A stretch of DNA of 20,642 nt from Amoebophrya sp. A120 (Eukaryota > Sar > Dinophyceae > Syndiniales > Amoebophryaceae). A program made the translations under genes and the position numbers. Where the stretch lies: assembly GCA_905178155.1 (NCBI GenBank), contig CAJINV010000026.1, positions 132,814 through 153,455 of the forward strand. The letters run 5' to 3'. The notes under the pieces were generated by a model, which was not told where the DNA came from, searched no databases, and saw only the letters and a program-made list of their open reading frames with translations. Shown in pieces: positions 1 through 8,900 of the stretch; positions within the stretch are counted from its first letter, which is position 1, and every line of letters begins with the position of its first letter.

Positions 1-495
1 CCGACATTCGCACGACTTCCCCTCGGCACCGCTACGGAGCCTGCGCGTCTGTCAAAAAGCGGCGCGTCTGCTTTGAGGGTGCCTGTCGCAAAATAGTCCT
101 CGCCATAGTCGCTAAGCAGCACGCCGGTGGCCGGACAGCCCAGAAGGCATGCGCGCACAGCCGCGCATAGACATTCGCGCTGCTCCCGCTGGTGCCACCG
201 AAGGCCGCCAATTGGTACACGGAACGAGGGCGCGCGCGTCCGGGTAGAAGGGGCACAACCTGAAAAGGCCGGGGCGCTCTTGGGCCGCCCTTTCGTGCTT
301 TTCTGCCCCGTTAGTTGCCGGCTTGTTTTCATTTGGTCGGCGTTTAGGAGCCTTTTTCTTTGCTAGGCCGATTTGTTCCTAAAACATCATCAACAACCTT
401 TGTCTACATCGCGTCCTGGTCCTCCCAAGATGAAAGAAAACCTACAAAGAGCTGGCGCCTACCAAAAAACGAAAAAGATAAACGGCTTTTTGCCG
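1..495. other. GC-rich stretch without a supported gene
   Basis: Open frames here are short, overlap on both strands and read as low-complexity Arg/Ala/Pro-rich peptides. I see no introner ends, tRNA or rRNA signature. It lies downstream of gene A's stop codon and is probably intergenic. Confidence 0.5.
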
Positions 496-645
496 CTATT
501 GACGCTGGGCGCGATGCCCAAAACCTGCCGCCCCGGAGCAAAGCGACCGGGGGTCGCTTTTGAATTCCCCGCGCGGATTCTGCAAAACTTCTAAATCTAT
601 TAACTTTGGGCGTGATGCCCAAAACCTGCCGCCCGGGAGCAAGGC
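496..645. repeat. Dispersed pair of 49-bp direct repeats
   Basis: Copies at 496-544 and 597-645 match at about 43 of 49 positions. Each holds a small hairpin, TGGGC-n5-GCCCA, and the shared core GATGCCCAAAACCTGCCGCC. The copies are separated by about 50 bp of unrelated sequence. No function is evident. Confidence 0.8.
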
Positions 646-646
646 A

Positions 647-722
647 ATTTCCGCAGTAAACTGTAGCTTTTGCTTGTCATTCTTCCAAGCGATTTCCGCA
701 GTAAACTGTAGCTTTTGCTTGT
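647..722. repeat. Pair of identical 31-bp direct repeats
   Basis: Copies at 647-677 and 692-722 appear identical and start 45 bp apart. They share the core CCGCAGTAAACTGTAGCTTT. They lie between the 49-bp repeat pair and the introner at 774. A recent local duplication is the simplest explanation. Confidence 0.8.
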
Positions 723-773
723 TTGCAGTTGTTCTGTAGTCGCCTGCAAGTAGAAGTTGAAGCAGACATCAAC

Positions 774-982
774 TATCCAAGAAAAAAACGCTGTTAGTGT
801 AAATTTGTGATGCGCAACACGCAAGCTGATTGCGTCTGTCATGCTTGGCATGCATCATAGGGTCCATTAAAGGGCGTTTTCCCGTACTATCTGCGCATGA
901 CAGGTTTTTGCTGTCATGCCAGACAAATTTGTAATGCTGTTCCTCCAAAAAAGTTACACCTACAATGTTTTTTTCTTGGATA
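774..982. mobile_element. Introner-like element, family 2, just downstream of gene A stop
   Basis: The element is 209 bp and starts TATCCAAGAAAAAAAC; its end is the inverted copy, GTTTTTTTCTTGGATA. It is flanked by perfect 5-bp direct repeats TCAAC (769-773 and 983-987). The interior carries GCATGACA-type motifs shared with the other elements. It is inverted relative to the family 2 copies at 6822 and 13071. Its edge is 15 bp beyond the gene A stop codon, so it would sit in the 3' untranslated region. Confidence 0.85.
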
Positions 983-997
983 TCAACTGCAATAATA

Positions 998-3900
998 TTA
1001 CCAGCCAAACTCCCGGTTCTGCGGACCATTTGGGTCGGGCATAAACACCTTCATGACCCCCGTGGGCACGAACCACGTGTCCTTTGGTAGGATGCGGTTT
1101 CCCTGGCACCGACACGAGTGGAGATGCCCGGGGGCCGATATCGATGGAAAAAGCTGTCTTAGTCTACTACTCAAAGAACCTGTGCAAATCCGGCAAGACA
1201 AATTTGCGAAACACGAACACGAGGGAAAGACGTATGAGAGACGACACGACTGTCACTGTCTTGCATCTCCAGCATGACAAAAGCAAAACACTGTCTACTC
1301 CAGGACGAGGGTCTTGCGCATTACAAGTTGAGATTGACCAGAGAATGTTTTCTCTATACGATAGCCGACCGCACGGAAATACTGCGCACGTGGAATCCGC
1401 AGTTGCAATTGTTTCCCGTGATCGTGTATCAAATGCAAATATGTCTGGGTCTGGAAGGAAAAGCAGGATGCATACTTGTAATGCTGCACGTGGATTCTGA
1501 AAAAATCTGTATTGCAGGAGCAGCAAAAGCAGTGCGTTTCTTGCTACACGGGGGGGCATTTCTGATGCAGTATGGGCGTCAGAAAGCCGTCACAATAGCC
1601 GTGATGCTAGAGCATGCATCACAGACATCGCCGGGGATGCAAAATGTGCATGACAAACTTCCCGACCCAGACATATTTGCAGTTGATATCGTGTTATGAT
1701 GCGCTCCATTCGCGTACTTTTCCCACTCCGGGTGCGAAAGCGTCTGGCAATAGAGCGCCATCACCGTGCCCTTGTTGTCCTTCTGTCGCTGCGCCACTGA
1801 ATCAATGTAATTTTGCTTCCGCTCGATTTCCTCCTTGGACAGCTTGAGCTTTTTACCACCGCTATCGAAAGGAAAGACTCCCCCTCCCCATATTGAAAAG
1901 GTATTTTTCCGCAACTTTGTGTTGCTGATTTGAGGTCACAAATCACATTCGTGCTGCAAGAAGACAATGGCAGAAGCTGCCGCCTCATTATGGAAGCCGT
2001 TTGTCATGCTGTTTGGCCTAAAGGGGAGCTGTTTGCCATGCTCGACAACTAGACCCAGGCGCCTGTGCCTAGGCTGGGTATCTGGCCGCAATGCCTTCCT
2101 GCAATACAAAGCGTATTTGTGTACACAAATCCAGCCTCAGAAATTCCGTTTTGATATGGGGAGGGGGGATTTTTCATTTTGATAACCGCGCAGATCGCCT
2201 TTCGCCTCCTCGAGGTCGTCCCAATCTTCATAAGCCGCCCGGTATCAAATGCAGATATGTCTGTTTTACTTTTGTACGGCTACGGCATTACCTGGCTTCC
2301 TTTTTCAGCATGAGAAAAATAAGTAGCGCTTTTGCGCCAAAATGTGGCGAATGGTTTTCACTTCAACTTTTTGCGCCCCACGCGCAAAAGCAAGTGCTTT
2401 GAATCACGAGCGCAATAAGATTCATGTCTCGATATCCGAGGCCCCAAAGACTGTCGCCTAATGAGCAGAAAAAAGCTCGCTTTTGTCTCGCGTATCACGA
2501 CATTATGGCGTGGGACAAATTTCTCCACCAAAATTTGAAAAATCGTTTTCACTTCAACTTTTTGCGCCCGACGCGCAAAACAAAAATCTTTTGAATCACG
2601 AACGGAATCTGATTCAAGTCTCGATACCCGAGGCCCCAAGGACTGCCGCTGAATGAGCAGAAAAAATATTTTTTTTGTCTCGCGTATCACGACGGTATGG
2701 CGGAGGGCAAATTTCTACACCAAAATTTGCAAAGTTGTTTTTAGTTCAACTTTTTGTGCCCCACGCGCAAAAGCAAAATCTTTTGAATCACGAGCGGAGT
2801 CTGATTCTAATCTCGATATCCGAGGCCCCAAGAACTACCGCTTAATGAGCCGAAAAAACCTTTTTTTTGTCTCGCGTATCACGACGGTATGGCGTAAATC
2901 AAATTTCTACGCCAAATTTTGAAATATCGTTTTCACTTCAAGTGTTTGCGCCCCACACGGAAACAAAAAGTCTTTTAAATCACGAGCGGAATCTGACTCA
3001 ATGCTCGATATCGGAGGCCCCAAGGACTGCAGCTTAATGAGCAAAAAAGTCCTCTCTTTTGTCTCGCGTATCACGACGGTATGGCGTAGAGCAAATTTCT
3101 ACACCATAACTTGCAAAGTCGTTTTCACTTCAACTTTTTGCGCCCGACGCGCAAAAAAAATCTTTTGAATCACGAGCGGAATCTGATTCAAGTCTCGTTA
3201 TCCGAGGCCCCAAGGACTGCCGCTCATTGAGCAGAAAAAAGCTCTTTTTTGTCTCGCGTATCGCGACGGTGTGGCGTAGGAAAGATTTCTACGCCAAAAT
3301 TTGAAAAATCGTTCTCACTTCAACTTTTTGCGCCCCACGCGCAAAAGCAAGTGCTTTGAATCACGAGCGCAATAAGATTCATGTCTCGATATCCGAGGCC
3401 CCAAAGACTGTCGCCTAATGAGCAGAAAAAAGCTCGCTTTTGTCTCGCGTATCACGACATTATGGCGTGGGACAAATTTCTCCACCAAAATTTGAAAAAT
3501 CGTTTTCACTTCAACTTTTTGCGCCCGACGCGCAAAACAAAAATCTTTTGAATCACGAACGGAATCTGATTCAAGTCTCGATACCCGAGGCCCCAAGGAC
3601 TGCCGCTGAATGAGCAGAAAAAATATTTTTTTTGTCTCGCGTATCACGACGGTATGGCGGAGGGCAAATTTCTACACCAAAATTTGCAAAGTTGTTTTTA
3701 GTTCAACTTTTTGTGCCCCACGCGCAAAAGCAAAATCTTTTGAATCACGAGCGGAGTCTGATTCTAATCTCGATATCCGAGGCCCCAAGAACTACCGCTT
3801 AATGAGCCGAAAAAACCTTTTTTTTGTCTCGCGTATCACGACGGTATGGCGTAAATCAAATTTCTACGCCAAATTTTGAAATATCGTTTTCACTTCAAGT

Positions 3901-5608
3901 GTTTGCGCCCCACACGGAAACAAAAAGTCTTTTAAATCACGAGCGGAATCTGACTCAATGCTCGATATCGGAGGCCCCAAGGACTGCAGCTTAATGAGCA
4001 AAAAAGTCCTCTCTTTTGTCTCGCGTATCACGACGGTATGGCGTAGAGCAAATTTCTACACCATAACTTGCAAAGTCGTTTTCACTTCAACTTTTTGCGC
4101 CCGACGCGCAAAAAAAATCTTTTGAATCACGAGCGGAATCTGATTCAAGTCTCGTTATCCGAGGCCCCAAGGACTGCCGCTCATTGAGCAGAAAAAAGCT
4201 CTTTTTTGTCTCGCGTATCGCGACGGTGTGGCGTAGGAAAGATTTCTACGCCAAAATTTGAAAAATCGTTCTCACTTCAACTTTTTGCGCCCCACGCGCA
4301 AAAGCAAGTGCTTTGAATCACGAGCGCAATAAGATTCATGTCTCGATATCCGAGGCCCCAAAGACTGTCGCCTAATGAGCAGAAAAAAGCTCGCTTTTGT
4401 CTCGCGTATCACGACATTATGGCGTGGGACAAATTTCTCCACCAAAATTTGAAAAATCGTTTTCACTTCAACTTTTTGCGCCCGACGCGCAAAACAAAAG
4501 TCTTTTGAATCACGAGCGGAATCTGATTCAAGTCTCGATACCCGAGGCCCCAAGGACTGCCGCTGAATGAGCAGAAAAAATATTTTTTTTGTCTCGCGTA
4601 TCACGACGGTATGGCGGAGGGCAAATTTCTACACCAAAATTTGCAAAGTTGTTTTTAGTTCAACTTTTTGTGCCCCACGCGCAAAAGCAAAATCTTTTGA
4701 ATCACGAGCGGAGTCTGATTCTAATCTCGATATCCGAGGCCCCAAGAACTACCGCTTAATGAGCCGAAAAAATCTTTTTTTTGTCTCGCGTATCACGACG
4801 GTATGGCGTAAATCAAATTTCTACGCCAAATTTTGAAATATCGTTTTCACTTCAACTTTTAGCGCCCCACGCGCAAAAAAAAAATCTTTTGAATCACGAG
4901 CGCGATAAGATTCATGTCTCGATACCCGAGGCCCCAAGGCCTGCCGCTTCATGAGGAGAAAAAAGCTTTTTTTTGTCTCGCGTATCGCGACGGTATGGCG
5001 TAGAACGAATTTCTTGCCCAAAGTTTGAAGATCGTTTTCACTTCAACTTTTTGTCACCCACACGCAAAAAAAAAGTCTCTCGAATGACGAGCCAAATCTG
5101 GATCAATGCTTGATATCCGAGGCGCCAGGAAAGCGGTCTCATGAGCAGAAAAATTCCTTGAGGCTTCTCGCGTATCACGGCGGCGTGGCGCAACATAAAT
5201 TCTAATTCCCTCCTACTCCTGCGTTGCATGCATTACAGATCTCGCTGCCTTTCAAATTTCGCATCAGAAATTGAGACCCAGATCGATATTTGCATTGCAT
5301 ACCTCGAGCTCCTGGTTCATTTCTAGCTGCTGCTGCTGGAAGATTCGTACCCCGCACCCGTCATCGACTTGGACTTGCGCATAGGAGTATCTTTGTCCCG
5401 TATCCAGGGAATCCTCTGGCTCGGCGTACCCAATCGAGCCGTCCAAGTCGCCGTGCCCTGACATAATGATTTTCTCGTGGGTCGCGAAAGGGATCTTCTG
5501 AATGCCGCCACGCAGACCCTGGTCTTTCGTGAAGGAGATGATCGTTTTGCCGGGGACTGCACCCTCCGGACCCAAAGGGTACACGCGGCCACCACCTCCG
5601 GGTATCAT
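998..5608 (-). CDS. Gene A: unrecognised protein, five exons split by four introners
   Basis: Exons on the minus strand, each boundary carrying a duplicated 5-mer of which one copy is kept: 5608-5302, 2242-2185, 1862-1689, 1426-1364 and 1138-998. Removing four elements plus one direct-repeat copy each gives 723 nt, exactly 240 codons and a TAA stop. Two of the four removals are not multiples of three, so the intact frame supports the structure. The N-terminal part is Gly-rich (MIPGGGGRVYPLGPEG), the middle is Gln- and Glu-rich with a probable helix (LSKEEIERKQNYIDSVAQRQ), and the C-terminal part has a Cys-containing stretch (TGNNCNCGF, later HSCRCQGN) and ends NREFGW. The frame stays open upstream of the first ATG to a possible splice acceptor at 5667-5668 (CTAG/GTACC), beyond which TGA is in frame, so about 20 residues or an upstream exon may be missing. 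I do not recognise the family. Confidence 0.78.
1139..1363. mobile_element. Introner-like element in gene A, divergent family 5
   Basis: The element is 225 bp, starts TATCGATGGAAAAAGC and ends ...CTCTATACGATA. Inverted-repeat identity is weak beyond the TATCG ends. Perfect direct repeats GCCGA flank it (1134-1138 and 1364-1368). Removal joins ...VRS to APGHLHS in frame on the minus strand. Length plus one repeat copy is 230 bp, not a multiple of three. Confidence 0.8.
1427..1688. mobile_element. Introner-like element in gene A, family 1
   Basis: The element is 262 bp and starts TATCAAATGCAAATATGTCT. The end carries the inverted copy (GACCCAGACATATTTGCAG then TTGATA). Perfect direct repeats TCGTG flank it (1422-1426 and 1689-1693). 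Removal joins GAHHNT to ITGNNC in gene A. Its interior aligns with the copies at 11946 and 12522 in the same orientation, sharing AAAAATCTGTATTGCA and GTGCATGACAAACTT. Confidence 0.9.
1863..2184. mobile_element. Introner-like element in gene A, family 3 (CCCCCTCCCC ends)
   Basis: The element is 322 bp. The start has TATCGAAAGGAAAGACTCCC followed by CCTCCCCATAT, and the end is its inverted counterpart (ATATGGGGAGGGGGGATTTT then TCATTTTGATA). Perfect direct repeats ACCGC flank it (1858-1862 and 2185-2189). Removal joins KGDLR to GGKKLKLSKEE in frame. Confidence 0.88.
2243..5301. mobile_element. Giant (3.06 kb) family 1 introner in gene A, carrying a satellite array
   Basis: The start is a family 1 end, TATCAAATGCAGATATGTCT. 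The other boundary, read on the minus strand, is TATGCAATGCAAATATCGAT followed by CTGGGTCTC, a degenerate copy of the same end. The flanking 5-mers are CCCGG (2238-2242) and CCTCG (5302-5306), only 3 of 5 matching. Removing 3064 bp, which is not a multiple of three, joins NQELE to AAYEDWDDLEEAK in one open frame, so the whole stretch behaves as one intron. Most of the interior is the 191-bp satellite described separately. Confidence 0.78.
2361..5215. repeat. 191-bp satellite organised as a 957-bp higher-order repeat
   Basis: The landmark CTTCAACTTTTTGCGCC recurs at about 2361, 2552, 2744, 2936, 3128, 3318, 3509, 3701, 3893, 4085, 4275, 4466, 4658, 4850 and 5041. Five diverged monomers make a 957-bp unit that repeats nearly identically at 2361, 3318 and 4275. 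The third copy breaks off after about three monomers into diverged ones. Monomers contain several short inverted repeats: TTTTTGCGC-n5-GCGCAAAA, GAATC-n-GATTC, CTCG-n4/5-CGAG and GGCGTAG-n-CTACGCC. The whole array lies inside the gene A introner. Open frames inside it repeat with the unit and are not taken as genes. Confidence 0.93.
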
Positions 5609-5929
5609 TCGCGTTTTGTACTGGGCAAGGGCCTCCGCGAGTTTTTCTTTCTGCGGACCAAGGTACCTAGTTGTAAATCACAGAAGCGACTTGAACTTGT
5701 AATGCGTATAATGCGTTGCTCTTGCAAGCCACTGGATTTTGATTTTGATCAGCATTGATGTAAGTATTCTGAGAACAACTGCGCGCATGGTACTAATTCA
5801 TTGACTCATTTATTCCACATGTAGACCTCCACGCAAAGAAGCAAAAGTAGAACCGAAGATGTATAGAGAAAAGGCCTCACCACACGCAGGCCTTTGCCAT
5901 CATGCTCTTCGAGTTGTAAAAGTACTTTA
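5609..5929. other. Gap between gene B stop and gene A first ATG
   Basis: It contains a possible minus-strand acceptor for gene A (AG at 5667-5668), usable for an upstream exon or for spliced-leader trans-splicing. On the plus strand it also contains a textbook-looking intron, GTAAGT at 5760, TACTAAT at 5791-5797 and TAG at 5822-5824, but no reading frame I can defend around it. A minus-strand 37-codon frame in this gap has no other support. Confidence 0.45.
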
Positions 5930-8900
5930 TCAATACCCCTTGTCGACACTTGTTATGCCCAATTGTACGAGTTGATTGTAGTCTGCCATGCTCAACCTGC
6001 CTTCCCGCATGTCCAGTATGACATTGCACAACTCCCCCTCCTGTCATTTGTATAGCATGAACGGCATGTGACAAGCATCAGCAAGAAAGCCGGTTTTGCA
6101 TGAGAAATGTACACTGGAGTGTAGTGCAAGTGCTATTTGGGCCGCTACCAGAACTTGTCATGCAAACAGTGCCATAGGGCAACGACTGGAGTCTGGGTTT
6201 TGCATGACAAATGAGGCGGAGGGGGAGTTGCGCACTGTCATATCCAGAGCTGGGTCTTCAAACGGCAGCCCGGCCGCGGTGCCGCCTTCGTTCTCCCAGT
6301 TGGATGCATTGCAAATCTGTCTGGGTCTGGGAACTTCTTGTGATGCAAATTTACAAATTGCGCGGGCGCTGCAATATGCAACCCAGCATGACAAGTTTTT
6401 GCGCTGCTGTGTGTTTCGTTTTTCGCACGACAAACTGCGTGGTTGCATGACAGGCAAGCGGCCCTTTTCCTGCTCATGCATCACAGATTTAAGAGTCACG
6501 CCAGACACACATGACAAACTTGCATTCTTCCAGACCCAGACATATTTGCAATTCATAAGTTGGATGTCATAGCATCTTTCTGCTCGCCCTTGTGGTCAGC
6601 GGCGGTCACGGGCCCGCGTTTTTTCTTTTTTCGGCCCACATTCTTTATCCGGTCCCACATCTTCCCTCCTTTTGATTTCGCATCCTTTTTTTTTCCTCCC
6701 GATTTTTTATTCTCGTCGTGGTCCTTGCTCTTGCTCTTCCCGCGATCCGAGCTTCTGGAACTGCTTTTGCTGCTCCCTCTATTAGAACTCCGGCTGCTGG
6801 TACTCGTTGCTTCAGCTTCGGTATCCCACGAAAAAAGTGTTACAGTTACACATTTGTAGTGAATTCAGCAACACAAATTTCTCTGCATGAGAGAGAAAAC
6901 TTGTAATGCAGAAATCCTACAGGAAAACACCTATGAAACGAGGATCCGATGCACATCCGGCATGACAGAGCTTGTTTGTCTTGCTTGGCCTGCAACACAA
7001 TGTGTAACTGTAACACTTTTTTCTTGCGATATTCGGCCTCTGGAGCCCCACCCTCATCTCCGCCGGCTTGATCATCTGCGTCGTCTTTGCCGCTACTGGA
7101 AGAACTATTTTTCGTCTTTTTCTCGCTTTTTTTACTACTACTTCCCTTGATCTTGTTAACCAATCCGTCCTTCGCGTCCCTTAACTTTTCTTTTGCGCCT
7201 TTCAACTTTTCTTTCATCACGCTTTTCTTCTCTTTGCTGCTGCTCTTGCTCGTGCTTGTCCCTCTGTTGCTGCTTCTTGTACTGCTCTTGCTGCTAGTAG
7301 ACTGGTCTTCGTTAGTACTATCCTTCGAGCTGCCGCGTCTGCTGCTACCTCTACTGCTGCCTCTGCTGCTACCTCTACTGCTACCTCTACTGCTGCCTCT
7401 ACTGCTTGTTGCAGCTTCGTCTTCATTCTCCTTGTCGCTGCTGCCTCTACTGCTTGTCTTCGAGGAAGACGAGCCTCTCCTCGACGAAGACGAGGAATCT
7501 GCTCTCCTGGATGAAGACGAGGAATCTGCTCTCTTGGATGAAGACGAGGAATCTCTCCTGGATGAAGAGGAGGAGGGCCGCGTGAATGTCTTTTCCGTTC
7601 GTTCGACGTTTTCCTCCAAAAACGCAGGCTGGAGGTCTTCATCTTCCACGAGAGCTACGTCTTCAAGGATTTCATCTACTGCAGCAGGTGGTCCATGATC
7701 TACTTCCTCGTCTGCTTGGTCAGGTCCTCGCTGCTGTCCTAGATTTATTTCTGGCTGGTATTTTTCCGTTTCAACATCTTCCACCAGAAACGACTCTCCT
7801 TGTACAACTTCCTTATCCTTTGTTGAAGATGGCGTAGGATAAAAATCTTTGTCCCCTACTTTCTCTGATACTTCTGCACCAGTATGATCTTCTACCGCCG
7901 CCCCCACGTCGTCTGGTTGGTGTACTTCGGTCCTCTCCCTGGCAGGAACATTTGCATTTGCATGAAGGTGAACATGATCTGTTCCATCGTCGTGCAATAA
8001 ACCATCTTCGTCCACCGTCGTGGTTTGTTTTTCGTTTTCCTCAGCCCGTCGTGAGGGGGAAGAAATTATTCTGTCATCCTCAACCTCCTCCTCAACCTCT
8101 TCATTGAAAACGAAACTGGACTCCGGTAGGGGCTCAGTCGTGTCTACTTCCGGGTCGTCATCTGGCGGAGCAGTACCAGACTCGGTTGTACTAGGATCAT
8201 AACGACCATCGGTTTCTTCTTGTTCTCCACCGTCGTGGTCATATGATCTCCCACGTCGAAACGGTCCCTCGTCATGGTCCTCGTGGTTGTGAAGATGCGC
8301 GTCATCATCTCCATAGAAGTCCTCGTCCTGGTGGTCATCTGCAAGGAAGGAATGATGCGCGCTGTCTCTGACAACATCATTCTCTCCGATTTCGTAGTCA
8401 TGACCGCGTTCTTCATCACCGTCGAGTTCCTCCTCTACTTCTAGCATGCTCTATCAAATGCAAAAATGTCTGGGTCTGGAAACTTGCGATGCTAAAAGTG
8501 AATGGTAGACGGACTGCAGTACGCAGCTATGTATGACAAACTTTTTGGCTCCCATGTCTTACGTATTCCGCATGGCAAACTGCGTTTTTGCATGACAGGT
8601 AAGAGGGCCTTTTCGTGCTTATGCAACGCAGATTCTCGACTCATGCCAGACAAGCATGACAAACTTGCATTCTTCCAGACACAGACATTTTTGCATTTGA
8701 TATGTTCCCGGTTTCGTCAAACGCAAGCGGCTCGTCCTCGTCTTCGCGGAAATATTCCTGTATGAAATGCAAAAGCATCTATACTACGTAGTGATTGCAA
8801 TACAAATTCACTTAGCATGATAAATGAAATCGAGAAGGGTACGCTGTGGGACCTAAAAAGCAACCGCTTCCGCTCCTGTAGCCTCAAAAACCAGCGCGGC

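Noticed and set aside
2358..4836. Frames of 110 and 89 codons repeated at 957-bp intervals
   Set aside because: They recur only because the satellite unit recurs, cover both strands, and lie inside the gene A introner.
2361..5215. CRISPR-like or rDNA-spacer array
   Set aside because: Monomers are contiguous 191-bp units without unique spacers, and no rRNA sequence is adjacent.
7087..7698. A 203-codon Leu-rich plus-strand frame resembling a membrane protein
   Set aside because: It is the antisense of the Ser/Arg/Asp-rich gene B exon; poly-Leu arises from complementing Ser and Glu codons.
6846..8447. Gene B taken as a separate 533-aa gene starting at 8447
   Set aside because: The frame runs on through the introner at 8452 upstream and leaves the exon at 7032 into another introner. 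The last part of that reading is introner sequence.
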